From assembly GCA_963662175.1 (NCBI GenBank), contig OY759214.1, forward strand, positions 98,666,115 to 98,730,114: DNA of 64,000 nt. The letters run 5' to 3'. The position numbers and the translations under genes are program-made. Source of the DNA: Aradus depressus (taxonomy: Eukaryota; Arthropoda; Insecta; Hemiptera; Aradidae). Positions within the stretch are counted from its first letter, which is position 1; the number at the start of each line of letters is the position of its first letter. Below, in pieces: positions 33,290-43,926 of the stretch. Below the pieces are notes generated by a model. The model did no database searches. It was given only the letters and a program-made list of their open reading frames with translations, and was not told where the DNA came from.

Positions 33290-33934
33290 AGATTTTCATG
33301 CTATGAGATGTTGCTATGGTGATGCATAAAGTATTACGTTACCTAAAGGCGATAACTACAAATAATATTTAAATATAATTGTTTTGTATGCTTGACCAAA
33401 CAATTTCAAAACACATGAATCTATTCATTGTTTTCAATATGTTTGTAAATCGTATGTGGGGCACAAGGTGTATAAAGAGATGGGGTCTCTCTCAGGAGAA
33501 GGATGACGTGTACATCTTCAATCTTTCCAGACTACGTAGAGTGGTGGAGGTTTATATCAGGGGCAAAGTACGTCCCAGGAGAGAAAAGTTTAAGAACTTT
33601 TTCGATAATGTAAGTATTTCAATCAAATAGCCTTGTGGTAATAATAGCCTTGCTAAAATTCTTAAAAGTAGGTTACTATAGTTACAGAGTATTGAAAATT
33701 TCCAAGAAATTATCGTATTTAACGACCACACCTCAAATTTATGTGGAACTGGCTTAATGTTAGGAAATACGTGAATCAGAGGGTGGATTCATTCATAATA
33801 GAATACAAACTTCGAGTCAAATTCTCAAATTATTATTATTATTTTTCACAATTTAATAGACAATTTTCAACTGTGAGAAAACAATAAGGAAATATTATCA
33901 TAAGAGTAGAATAACAAGATCACTTGATCACTTC
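33290..33934. other. Intergenic; possible exon-like segment
   Basis: Bases 33440-33610 form an open frame of higher GC ('gacgtgtacatcttcaatc') that ends at 'gataatgtaagtat', which resembles a splice donor. No domain is recognised, and the upstream side lacks a clear acceptor. It could be a decayed transposon frame. Confidence 0.25.
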
Positions 33935-34202
33935 GGGGGCGAGCTTATATTCTGAGCTCAAGATCGTGGGTTCGAAACCCGACCGAGGCCCTTAGTTTAT
34001 TTTATCTGGGAGGTAAAATAAACTTAAGCACGCGAATGGGACGTTAAGCGATGGTCCCGAGCCTGTACGATGAAAGGTACTAGTTAAAGACCCCTACCCT
34101 AAGTGAATAAAAATTTATGGTAGGCAAAATTTAGGACTCCCACAGTCGGGCTCATGTCCACCAGAGTGACGAAAGAGCGCTCGGGTAGTAGGCGATATGA
34201 TA
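33935..34202 (+). mobile_element. SINE-A, 3'-truncated
   Basis: A plus-strand copy lacking the A box and part of the middle. It stops at 'ggtagtaggcgatatga', before the conserved 3' end, where it joins a LINE fragment. Confidence 0.8.
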
Positions 34203-34620
34203 TCACTTCAGTTTCTTGATGAAGCGGCTGGTCAGCTCCACTGCCCCCTTCAGGGGTCCTCAAGGACCGGAGCGACATTGCTTCCTTTAGTGTGCTTCGT
34301 GTAAGAATGTTATGTGTATGTATGCTGTGTAATGTCATGTCTAAAACGTAGTACTTTGTTCGGTGGACTTCATTTTGAATGTCATTAATTCTTTTGGTGA
34401 GAGCATTTAGCATAACCCAAGAGCTGAACGCCATACATCTAGATAGGTCTGATAACGGTCTTGCAGAAACTCTCTGGTGGAGGCGAAGTTGAGATCGTTT
34501 GTCTAGAGTAGTCTTTTGAGCAGTCCAAATCGTCGTTTCATTTTCGTTGAGTCTGATAAACGTGTTTATTCCAAGTAAGTCGTCTGTCAAGGTATAGTCC
34601 TAACTATCGTACGTTTTTGT
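34203..34620 (-). pseudogene. Jockey-like LINE reverse transcriptase remnant
   Basis: Reading three minus-strand frames in turn gives LGLYLDRRLTWNKHVYQTQRK, then LKRRFGLLKRLL, then RSQLRLHQRV followed by SARPLSDLSRCMA. This is the pattern after the catalytic core of Jockey-clade reverse transcriptases (YLG-x2-LD-x2-LTW-x2-H, then R-x-L-x-L near LYK). At least two frameshifts and a stop show it is dead. The 163-codon open frame across it continues into the SINE. Confidence 0.5.
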
Positions 34621-35099
34621 TATGTTTCAGAGGGACTTATTTATTTTTACCTTCCACTGACGCAGCCATTCCTCTAGATGTAAGTGCCCTGCTTACTTAA
34701 TTAGAAATGAAAACAAAGTCTTGATATAACTGAAATTGGGTCATTTAATTATAACCGAGTAAAAGAGAATTATATATATATTTTTTTTTTATGCTTATGC
34801 ATATTGTACAATATATTTTTTAAGATATATTTAGTTTAATTCATAATCGGAGGGGAGACACTGCCTTCTAAATACAATAATGGAAGTCTCCAAGATAGGA
34901 AGCTGCTCGCCTTGGCACGTCCAGCCTTCCAAATTACATATATTAGTATCTTCCATCTATTTTTTTTTTGTTTTTTTTTGTTAAGGGAATATTTTTATTT
35001 TGTGTAATTATTCTTATAAGGGACAGAGACACAGATAGCAGCGGCAAGAGTGCAACGCCCTTCACATCCAAAATTATTAATTGATATTTCAGATTTTTA
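34621..35099. other. Intergenic, no gene seen
   Basis: AT-rich with T runs (34781-34789, 34961-34969). May include LINE 5' remnants, but none can be aligned by eye. Confidence 0.4.
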
Positions 35100-35510
35100 T
35101 GTAGCTAAATTTGTTAATTGTTCCAGTGAATGTTCTCTATTTTACCTCTTATGTTTACCTTGTCATTCTTAATACCTTTCATATTGAAATACTCCGACTG
35201 CTAGCCCCAATACGTCTCCAAAATAACAATAGAATGGTTAGGATAATACTTGCAGGATCTAGAAATGAGTTTTGTCCTGAAAGTGCCTGCAGGCTCTGTA
35301 CCTTACACGTAAAGGACAACCTTTTACACTTTTTGTTCCTTTGTCCTTCTTTGAGTAACTCCAGGCAAACATTTCTCCACAATTATCTTACAGATAAACC
35401 AAACAGCGACTCATAATTAATTGTGGAGTTTCTTGATAATGTAGATGTTAAAAAGATCAACTACGTATTTTTCACTACAAGTTTAGAAATCAAGAAAAAT
35501 GTTATTTAAT
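35100..35510 (+). pseudogene. LINE ORF2 C-terminal zinc-knuckle remnant
   Basis: The 101-codon frame ends in CRLCTLHVKDNLLHFLFLCP. The C-x2-C-x9-H-x4-C spacing is that of the zinc knuckle at the C-terminus of many non-LTR retrotransposon ORF2 proteins. After a stop at 35414 the same frame continues VEFLDNVDVKKINYVFF, a plausible continuation. It belongs to a different lineage from the 34.2 kb fragment and lies on the opposite strand. Confidence 0.55.
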
Positions 35511-36194
35511 CTATTACTTATATTATGATTTCTGATAATTATTGAAGTATAATGAATTGAGGAAAAATTAAAATCTTTATTATTATTTTTTTGTTATGGC
35601 TACTATTATTTTTCCATTTCTCCCAAAGGTCTTATTTTTGTTTTATATAATTTTGAATTGTTTTTGTTTTCTAATTACTTCTACAATTTCTTTCTGTTTC
35701 TATTAAAGAGCATATCTATATTTATTTATTTTTATATTTTTATTTAATTACTATTCTTATTACCTATGGTTTATTATCTGTTGTTATTTTCTTTTCTATG
35801 ACTATAATAATATGTATTTTGTAAAGCACCCCACTCATTGCCATAAAGCTTGTATTATTTGGTCTTAATGTCTGGGTATCTTAATGTTCTTATGACGCAT
35901 CCTATTAGCATATTTTGGTTTAACTGGAATAAGTATTATTATTATATTTAATGATCATTTCGTTGATTTAGAAAATCTTGACATAATAGATAATTGATAG
36001 GTATCAATAAAGCGTATTGATTCAATTTTCTTTTTTATAAAAGCAAACCTGAGGGTTGTTGACAGTGTCTATAGACTTGATAAGTCATCACTATTGGAGA
36101 AAGTAAATGTTCTGCTGAAGAGAAAACCAATTATTTATGTCCAATGGGAGGTTTGCATATATGAGCAGGGTCACAAATCGCAAAGCAGAGCTTC
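35511..36194. other. Intergenic, T-rich
   Basis: Possibly the 3' untranslated part of the LINE just upstream. No poly(A) tail or duplication could be fixed. Confidence 0.4.
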
Positions 36195-36325
36195 TTGTTG
36201 TTTGTGACTCATGCCCGGGCTTCAACTATTATATACTAGTAGAGTACTCTTTCGTCGCTCTGGTTAACATGAGCCCTACCCTACTCTGGGAGTTCTAAAT
36301 CTTGTCTACCCAGGTATTTTTTTAA
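36195..36325 (-). mobile_element. SINE-A 3' fragment
   Basis: 'gactcatgcccgggcttcaa' to 'tctacccagg'. The tRNA-like half is missing. Confidence 0.75.
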
Positions 36326-36424
36326 ATATTTCTCTGACGACACCTTGCCAGTGATTCGCCAACGACTTGTTTTTTTTGTTTTTTTCTGTAAGGAGCGGCT
36401 CTATGAAGCGGGAAACTGTCTATA

Positions 36425-36545
36425 ATAATAGTCAGCGAATATAAATATCTAGGAATGTTGCTAACAGCAACCACAATTCCGGAAAACTCAAATTGCTAAG
36501 ACTGCAGAAGTTGTTATGAATATAAGAGGACAGCGTCAGCATGAA
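36425..36545 (+). pseudogene. Small LINE reverse transcriptase fragment
   Basis: SEYKYLGMLLTA in one frame and, after a shift, TQIAKTAEVVMNIRG. This matches the (E/N)-Y-K-Y-L-G-(V/M)-x-L strand that follows the catalytic core of many LINE reverse transcriptases, with the K-A/T-A-x-V helix after it. Only about 40 codons survive. Confidence 0.4.
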
Positions 36546-36752
36546 TTTTTTAGCCGAAGGTAAGGTTCCTAACTCAGCCAAATTGATTGTTTTGATGCCT
36601 CGTGTAGGATTCTGTCCTGGCATTATCAAGTATAAGATACCAAAAAACGAAAATCCAAAAAATAGGGTAAAAATATATATCATTTTCTATTACTATTTTT
36701 CCGCTTTAATCAACACAAATTAAAAGACTAGTTTTTAATATTAAAAAAAAGT

Positions 36753-36884
36753 TTTCAGTGAATCATCGGCAACGTATTTCCCGAGAATAAATTAATCATT
36801 CAACTTTTCGCATTCCCTCCAAAACGAGTCGACCGTTTGGACTAATAACCAATAGCTGACATACATGGGGATTCTGAATAAATA
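36753..36884 (+). repeat. FB1 head fragment
   Basis: Forward head 'cagtgaatcatcggcaac' through 'gattctgaata', cut off by a SINE-A. Confidence 0.65.
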
Positions 36885-37032
36885 AGTTCTCATGTGGTTC
36901 ATGGCCGGGCTTTAACTACGAGGTCATATCGCCTACTACCAGAGCGCTCTTTCGTCACTCTGGTGGACATGAGCCCGACTCTACTGTGGGAGTCCTAAAT
37001 GTTGCCTACCTTAAATTTTTATTCACCTAGGG

Positions 37033-37430
37033 CAGTGGTCGGCTCTGGAGCCGCATGTGGCTCTTTGGCTCCTTAAGTGCGGCTCTGGCACAAATATCCA
37101 CGGAACCTTTTCGGTTCTACATATATATATGCGAACAATCTTTTTCAAGCATGAACATTATCAAGAGTAAACTGAGAAGTCGTCTTATTGATGAGAACTT
37201 GGAATCATGCCTAAAATTAAAAACAACAACCTACAAACCTGACTTACTCCAACTTTCCAAGGAGATGCAAGCACATTGTTCGCATTAATAAATATTTATT
37301 AAGTATGAAATTTAGTTTTATTTAGTGTAATAAAAGTTTACTAAACAAGCAGATTTGGCTCCCAATTTTTTTTTTAAATTGTTGTAATGTTCATATTTGG
37401 CTCTTTGGCTAATAAGTTTGCCGACCACTG
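37033..37430 (+). mobile_element. hAT deletion derivative, 398 bp
   Basis: Ends 'cagtggtcggctctggag' and 'taagtttgccgaccactg' are imperfect inverted repeats of the hAT CAGTGGT type. It is flanked by a perfect 8-bp duplication 'acctaggg' (37025-37032 and 37431-37438) inside a SINE-A. It keeps the transposase C-terminal frame but has lost the rest. Confidence 0.9.
37055..37288 (+). pseudogene. hAT transposase dimerization-domain fragment
   Basis: From about residue 26 the frame reads CEQSFSSMNIIKSKLRSRL then DENLESCLKL and YKPD. This matches the C-terminal hAT dimerization region of the GTF2IRD2/ZBED-type family (C-E-x-x-F-S-x-M-x-x-I-K-S-x-x-R-x-x-L-x-D-E-x-L). It ends at a stop shortly after SH, the usual end. 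The first 25 residues come from the terminal repeat and are not original protein. No DDE catalytic region remains, and a fortuitous short product is possible. Confidence 0.65.
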
Positions 37431-37575
37431 ACCTAGGGTAAGGGTCTTTAACGAGTACCTGACGTCGTACAGGCTCGGGACCATCGCTTAACGTCCGAAG
37501 GACGGCGTGTTTAAGTTTATTTTAGCTCCCAGATAAAATAAACTAAGGGCCTCGGTCGGGTTACAAACCCGAATC

Positions 37576-37960
37576 ATTATTAAATTACTCCTGAAGAATA
37601 CCGCCCACTTTTTTATTATTAAATTCATTATTTTGAATATTTACAATCGGTATAAACCATAAGTAAATTTGATGAATGACATTAAACATTAAAGTTTACA
37701 TAAAAACAAAAAAAAAAAATAATTAAAAAATACATAAATCGAAAGCATATAATTATGTACAAAATAATAGGTAAAAAAAAAAAATTATATATAATAAAAT
37801 AATAATTGATCTCTACGCAAATAATATAATATAATATATTATACAAAACAAAGAAAAAATATTAAATAAAATAATAAAAAACATAAACATAAAACAATAA
37901 TAATAAAGATACAATAAAATCAACATGAAACCTTTCTACTCGAAACTCTCGAAACACCCC
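37576..37960. repeat. AT-rich interspersed repeat
   Basis: 'tttacaatcggt' and 'accataagtaaat' followed by A-rich sequence. The same order occurs in the insertion at 42458-42913. No coding content. Confidence 0.45.
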
Positions 37961-38474
37961 CGGTTCTCTGTCATACCCATCCCTCCAACTTAATAGGAGC
38001 AGGGGAGGCCTGCCGCCCACTTAAGGAATTAGAAATACAAATTATTATTTAGATAGACTTTTTTTTATAAATTATAATAATAAAAAAATCGAATTTAATA
38101 TTTATTAATTAATTATTTATTTATTAATGGAATTTTAATATTTTTTTTAAATCTGAAATTTTGTCGCCCCTAATTTATGCCGCCCAGGGTAAGTGCCTTG
38201 AGATCCTCTATTGTAAATCCGTCCCTGCCTGCAGATAGATTAATCTACTTGGTAGGGAAATTATATCAGAACAGTATAGTCTGCCTTTCGAAGGCGTTCC
38301 TAAATAAGTACTAAATTTGAAAGGAAATAACCAGAGATTTCTTTCAGGAGGACGCAATTTAGTCACTTACACTGCAAAAATATAGATTAACAACATGCAA
38401 AACATCGGGTGACCATATTGCCCGCGTCTCATGCTCTTCGTGTACATTGAACTAGTAGATAAAGTTGTTGTTTT
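37961..38474. other. Intergenic, no gene seen
   Basis: Contains 'gcctgccgcccac' at 38009 and a similar 'accgcccac' at 37599, possibly a short duplication at the ends of the AT-rich repeat. No gene. Confidence 0.35.
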
Positions 38475-38885
38475 TTCCCTAAATCCTCGTTCTAAATGTC
38501 GTGTAGATAAATTCATTACATCGGTAGTTATTGAGATTTTTGAACTGAGCCCCCCTTCCGTTGACATTTCACAGATTCTGTCCTCACTGGCTTTTGACTT
38601 TAAATATGAAATTTCATGTCGATACATTCATTACAACGGCAGTTATTAGAATTTTTGAGTTAAGCCTCTCCCCTAATCCCCCCTCCCCTTTGACCGATTT
38701 GGCTGAAAACCGATAGGTGTTGTCCTTATTAGGTTTCGGTCTTACAAATAAAATTTCATGTTGATACATTCATTCTATCGGCAATTATCGTGTTCACAGA
38801 CAGCAGATTTTTTTTTTTTTTTTTCATATTTGGAATCTAGATGTCGGAAAACATAAAATTCCATTGAAAACTCGGCATCGAGACT
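38475..38885 (+). repeat. FB1 without head
   Basis: Two body modules ('cgatacattcattacaacgg'), 'tcgtgttcacagacag', a T run (38809-38822), and the tail 'ggaaaacataaaattccatt'. The head lies beyond a breakpoint near 38475. Confidence 0.75.
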
Positions 38886-39495
38886 GTACTATACTAAGAC
38901 TGTACAATAGTCCAAGTCGCGGGTCTAGTGTCTACCCTCAGGTTCCAAGTCAACCTTCTATCCAGAGTTAATCCTAAGTATATTACGGAAGAGATATAAG
39001 AAGATAATAAAAGAAATAAAGATATTGCATAATTTATCAGACATAATACTGTTCTTTCAGTCACGTTTAAAAAAATAAAAAAATAAGAGTAAAATATTTC
39101 TACTCAAAGAATTATTACATTAATGAGGTTAAAAGACGTGGTTGAAAATTTAACATAAATCTTATTCTATAATCTAGAAACAAATATTTTTCAAATGTTG
39201 AGTCAACAATAATCTAAAGCCGTAATAAAATCTGATAAATGAAGTTATGAATTAGAGTGATAAGAGAGAATGGACTCAAGTTAACGATCGTTAAAATTTA
39301 ATGAACCACAATAAGTACAATAACTCCTGGATGCCAATAAACCTATTTCAGCTGAGTCAAATCATATCTTAACATTTTATAAAAAAACAATAAGTGTTTC
39401 TGTTATTCAGCAGTTTCTACAAATAACATTTAATGTATTCATCATATTCTTAATGATCAAAAATTAATTAGATAACGGTTTTGTCTTATTGAGGT
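38886..39495. other. Intergenic, no gene seen
   Basis: AT-rich. No repeat recognised. Confidence 0.4.
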
Positions 39496-39735
39496 CAGTT
39501 AGTAATTATGACTTAACTACGAGGTCATATCGCCTACTACCAGAGCACTATGATGGACATGAGTCCAACTCTACTATGAGAGTCCGAAATTTTGCCTATC
39601 TAGGTTTTCTAGTTACCTAGGAAAGGTGTCTCCAGGCTTCGGACCATCTGAAGGACGGCGTGCTCAAGGTCCTTTTACCTCCCAGATGAAAACCTAAGAG
39701 TCTCGGCCGAGTTTCAAACCCGCGATCATTGAGAG
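39496..39735 (-). mobile_element. SINE-A, older subfamily
   Basis: ACTAA-type tail, missing 'gcccgggc' box, and an alternative hairpin (AGGTTTT with AAAA and ACCT) that still pairs. The 5' end is lost. Confidence 0.75.
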
Positions 39736-39779
39736 GTTCTTTCTTTTTTAAAGAAAATTGATTGATACTGATATTACTA

Positions 39780-40050
39780 GTACGCCGTTAGCTTAGAGGT
39801 AGCAAGGTAACCGACTGAGCTCATGACCGCGGGTTCGAAACCTGGCCGACGCCCTTGGGATTTGTATCTGTCAGGTACTCGTTAAAGACCCCTGCCCTAC
39901 CTTAATTTATATTTTTTATATAGGCATAATTTAAATCTCCAACTTTAATGTCGGGCTCATGTGAACCAGAGCGATGAAAGAGCGCCCTGGTAGTAGGCGA
40001 TATTTTGACATCATAGTTAAAGCTCTAGCATGAGTCACAATAATCAACTT
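39780..40050 (+). mobile_element. SINE-A, diverged
   Basis: A plus-strand copy with A box 'ttagcttagaggtag', B box 'gggttcgaaac', no hairpin region, and a decayed 3' end 'gcatgagtcacaataatcaa'. It lies 45 bp from the previous copy in opposite orientation. Confidence 0.75.
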
Positions 40051-40390
40051 TCTTATACTTTTAGTATAAGGAACGTATTATAATCGTGCGAAAATCTGAA
40101 ATCCATTTTTAAACGAAATTTCAAGTTTTAAGGTCCCCTAAATACGTTTAGACCATTTTTGTGATTATATTTGTCTGTATTGTGCATGTGATTAGAAGAA
40201 CTTTGGGAGATCTTCAACTCAGAAACGATTGTAACTATGAACATAAAATTTGAAATGAAAATGTCACATGTGCTAACTTAGATGTGATTAAAATTTGGCC
40301 GAAATCAGACATAAATTAAGACCTTTATTTCAGGGGCTTAAGTACATCTTACAACATACCGCTTATACTTAAGACCTTATCGCGCTAGTG
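40051..40390 (+). repeat. FB2 with terminal hairpin
   Basis: It begins with a perfect 7-bp-stem hairpin CTTATAC-TTTTA-GTATAAG, then 'aaggtcccctaaatacg', 'cagaaacgattgtaac' and 'ttggccgaaatcagac'. It is the clearest 5' end of the family. Confidence 0.65.
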
Positions 40391-40530
40391 TCTTTGGACG
40401 TGCTCAGAGGAGCTTCAAGCTGAGAACGAGAGAAAAACCTCGGCTGCGGCGGTCCACTTTTTATTTTATTTATTTATTTATTTTTTTTCATTACCTTTTT
40501 ATTAACTTTATTTTCTGTCATCAGCTTTTA

Positions 40531-40780
40531 CAATAGTTTCCTGTCTTCTGAATCCTCATACTAAATTCTGTGTTAATAACTAACTCGACACAGAATTTAG
40601 TACATATGTGGATTCAGAAGGCACAAAACTATTTGTAGTTGTATAGTTAATAAGTAATTTCTGTGTCAATACGGATATTAAATCTACAGTTATTAGGATT
40701 TTTGGGTTAATCCCTCCTCCTCCTCTGATACCCCCCCTCCCTTCCCTTCAGCAGATTTAGCTGAAAATCGATTTTCCCTA
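40531..40780. repeat. FB1 fragments forming a hairpin
   Basis: 'cttctgaatcctcatactaa' and its near complement ('tggattcagaag' at 40609-40620) face each other across about 10 bp, giving arms of about 45 bp (40531-40575 and 40585-40634). A forward body piece follows to 40780. Two opposed FB1 fragments were evidently brought together. Confidence 0.7.
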
Positions 40781-41562
40781 CACATCCTAAAGCCGGAAGT
40801 GGGAGTCTCTGAGGGATCTAAATCTATTTAGAGTTATATCGACAAAAAAAAATAGACTTAATCCTACTGCAGCTTCCAAATATAAATCTACTCTCTTCAA
40901 TCACGAAATATATGCAGTTTGTTATTATATTCACGACTCGTGTACATTTGTAATGCATATATACATTGTAGCTAGTTTCAACATATTATTGGTCACCACA
41001 TGAATTCTAACAGATGGTAATTGTGTTAATAGTACAGTAGAAAGTCTTTACATTGACTATGTCCTCATCATTTGCAAGTCATGAGATTTATATTTAACAG
41101 TTGAACAGAACTTTCATTTTTTCTTGTTTACTGAAGTAGGTACCTGAGTATAGAAATGAGAATGCGCACACTCAGATCGACAGGAGCAGGCTTTCAAGAA
41201 TGAAAAAAATATTTTCAATAATAAAAAGAGAAACGTGAAGATTGTATCATAATTTTATGGAATCTATCTATACCATGTTCATTTTTGGCAGGCATCTTAT
41301 AAATGTGATCTGACCATAACAGAACTTTCTTATACCAAGCACTGTTTTACGGATCACTCTCTCCCCTCCTTTCTACAGGGATAAGAATGTCTTATGAAAG
41401 TTATGGTTCAGCGTAATTCTGAGAGTGACTTACTGACATATGTGAAAATGTGATTGCTATAAGAAAGTTGTGTTCTGGCCACAAGACAATAAACAACCAA
41501 TAATAAAAACATATTTTGAAATTAATTGCTATGAGTAATAATTTAAAAATTACTTTGAAATA
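40781..41562. other. Intergenic, no gene seen
   Basis: No open frame above 60 codons and no repeat recognised. Confidence 0.45.
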
Positions 41563-41572
41563 TTTCCTATAG

Positions 41573-41899
41573 GGGGCGTCGGTAGCTCAGTGTTATGCGT
41601 GCTCGTCTTCTGAGCTCAAGATCGTGGGTTCGAAACCTGACCGACGCCTTTAATTTACTTTATCTGGGAAGTAAAATAAACTTAAGCACGCCATCCTTCG
41701 GATGGAACGTTAAGAGATGGTCCCGAGCCTGTACGATGTCAGGTACTTGTTAAAGACCCCTGCCCTAGGTGAATAAAAATTTAGGACTCCCACAGAAGAG
41801 TCTGGCTCAAGTCCACCAGAGTGACGAAAGAGCGCTCTGGTAGTAGGCGATATGACCTCGTAGTTAAAGCCCGGGCATGAGTCATAATAACTAACTTAC
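41573..41899 (+). mobile_element. SINE-A, full length, ACTAA-tail subfamily
   Basis: A 327-bp copy ending 'cataataactaactta' rather than CCTAA repeats. A box 'tagctcagtgttatg', B box 'gggttcgaaacc', complete hairpin. Flanked by 'tttcctatag' (41563-41572) and 'tttcctacag' (41900-41909). Confidence 0.9.
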
Positions 41900-42087
41900 T
41901 TTCCTACAGAAATGTACTGTATAGGGCAGACGTTAATAACCTCAGATGTTGTGCGCCTATAAATATCTCTCTCTCGTCCTCTCTCTCTCTCTAGTATATT
42001 AAAATTTGCCCGCCTAAACGTAAACATACCAATTTGCATCAGAACTGACTGGGCTGATTGAAGAATCTTGAGGATTTGAAGAATGCG

Positions 42088-42390
42088 ATCAGGAAAACAT
42101 TCAAGACTGGCTCGAATGTGTAGCGATGACCCTGGATATCAAGTATTGACGGACGATGAAATCATTGCCAGTATCATCGACGATTAAGACACTTGCGACG
42201 ACGACCGTGTTGAAAAAGGACCATTTAGTGAGGAAGCTTTCCACTGCCTGAAGTGGCTAGAACAACAAGAAGAATGTCATGCTGTCCAATTGCTGTCTTT
42301 AAAACGTGTGCGAGATTTAGCGGCTGAAAAAAGAGTTTCAGCTCTGAAGCAAAAGAAAATTTTCGACTTCTTTCCTAAACTGCAGTCCTA
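42088..42390 (+). pseudogene. Tigger/Jerky-type transposase C-terminus
   Basis: Frames read ECDQENIQDWLEC, then after a shift DDPGYQVLTDDEIIASIIDD, then a stop, and finally KWLEQQEECHAVQLLSLKRV and ALKQKKIFDFF. The L-T-D-D-E-I family motif and closing K-Q-x-K-I-x-D-F-F motif identify the tail of a Tigger-class transposase. One frameshift and one stop show it is dead. It is a different subfamily from the remnant at 10.5 kb. Confidence 0.65.
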
Positions 42391-42457
42391 CTTTAATGTA
42401 CTACTTTATGTAAGCTATGTTTTTGTAAGAAGTATAGTACCAAATACATTCAGTTTT

Positions 42458-42913
42458 ATTTTTTTTTATTTAAATATTTTATTATGCATATTTACAATCG
42501 GTGCAGACCATAAGTAAATGTGTTGACAATAGGTAATGGAATAATTTATGTACAATGATAACCAAATAGAACAGAGAAAAATAAAATAAATAATAACTTT
42601 AAAAAAAATAAAATAGACATTTAAAAAAACATTTAAAAAAAATAATATTAATAAAAAATAATAATAATTAAAATGTCACCGTGATGAAGAATATGTACAA
42701 AATAATAACTATGTATACAATGAAAAAATAATTACAACGATAATAATAAAAAATATTTTAAAAAATAAAATGATATAATAATAAGAAGAAAAAGAAGAAT
42801 AAGAATATAAAAAATTAGGTTAAAAAAAAATATATGTAATAAATACATACATAAAATAATAATAATAATAATAATATAATAATAAGAATTCAAATAAAAA
42901 TAAATAAAATATA
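42458..42913. mobile_element. AT-rich insertion with 15-bp target duplication
   Basis: Flanked by 'aatacattcagtttt' (42443-42457) and 'aatatattcagtttt' (42914-42928). It contains 'tttacaatcggt' and 'accataagtaaat', shared with 37576-37960. The duplication length suggests retroposition. No coding frame. Confidence 0.6.
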
Positions 42914-43045
42914 AATATATTCAGTTTTGTGTTCAATATTGCTCCTATGACATAGGAACAATTTTTTTCGTAAATTATAGGTTATTCGAAAAGTTATCGG
43001 GACACCCCCAGTCTCCAATTGTTTCGGATAATCGATGCTCTACCG

Positions 43046-43926
43046 TGCTCAAGAGATTTGAAGGGCCATCAAAGAAAGAGCGGGTAAGGGGTACCGGTTG
43101 ACATGAATGTAGACTATATTTAAGTTGGAAGAAAGATGACGAAAGTCTGAACCTTGGTGTCACTCGTCCCACAGTTTATCTTGTGAGTATTTTTATAGCC
43201 TGTCATGACCTTCTTCAAAACCAGGAAGAACATCTCCATATTTATTACTCTCACAAACAGACATATAAAAAGACACCATTTGTTTTCTTCATTTTCGGAA
43301 TCAGGTCAGGGCATTGTAAATTCCATAGGTAACTTCCCCTATACTTGGTATAGCTGAGGGAGTAAAAAAAATTCTCAATAGTTACAGGTTCGATTCTCAT
43401 AAAAACTTAGGTTATTCTCTGGAAAAACAACACCAAACTCACATTGAAAATTGATTTTCTAGACAGATATTTAATAGATAAATAAAACAACCCATTTTTT
43501 TTTTTTTTTTTTTTTTGTAAACTAAGTCTATAAATAAATAGTTATAATAAGTCTATAAATAAAAATTAGTTTATAACTAAACCTGATGATGGTGTAATGC
43601 CGAAATCGATAGTTTATGTATACACTTTTGTGGAATAGACAATATTTTTTTTTAAAAAAGCTTGTTTTATTTATTACAAGTTTCCACAAAATTAATTTTA
43701 TCTATTGGTTTATTTTTTTTATATATTATTATTGTTATTGAATTATTATAATTTTAAATTTATTTACAATATTATTTTATTTTCTATATTTCGCACACTG
43801 AGCAAGGAACGTAAAAACGTCCCGAAATTTCGTCGTGAAAAAATACTTCAGAAAGACTTATAAAAATATCATAATTTAAATTAAATTTAAAACTGTACCT
43901 ACTGTATTTATAAATAATTTTATTTA
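43046..43926. other. Intergenic with FB1 tail and a Penelope-like terminus
   Basis: FB1 tail with its hairpin at 43285-43370 ('tatacttggtatagctga'), a T run at 43497-43516, and a Penelope-like terminus at about 43575-43660 ending in a 'gaatagacaatatt' word. No gene. Confidence 0.5.
43583..43605 (+). ncRNA. Hammerhead-ribozyme-like core
   Basis: CTGATGA, T, stem GGT/GCC (with a U-G pair) closed by GTAAT, then GAAA. Same arrangement as the sites at 8.05 and 27.04 kb. Confidence 0.35.

Larger units (their letters stand above)
36885..37572 (-). mobile_element. SINE-A interrupted by a hAT element
   Basis: A minus-strand SINE-A whose internal 'attcacctaggg' is split by the hAT at 37033-37430. It resumes 'acctagggtaagggtcttta' and runs to 'ggtcgggttacaaacccg'. 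The hairpin is the TAAAATAAAC version. The 5' end (A box side) is missing. Confidence 0.85.
42060..43045 (+). mobile_element. Tigger/pogo-like transposon, 3' half, split by a retroposon-like insertion
   Basis: A transposase C-terminus (42088-42390) is followed by 3' non-coding sequence and a terminal repeat at about 42980-43045 ('cggataatcgatgctctacc', complement of the GGTAGAGC..GATTATCCG type end seen in pogo/Tigger elements). An insertion of 456 bp lies in between. The 5' part is missing. Confidence 0.6.

Noticed and set aside
34099..34590. 163-codon open frame as a gene
   Set aside because: Its end lies in a SINE-A and its start in a frameshifted LINE remnant; the frame is not the original LINE frame throughout.
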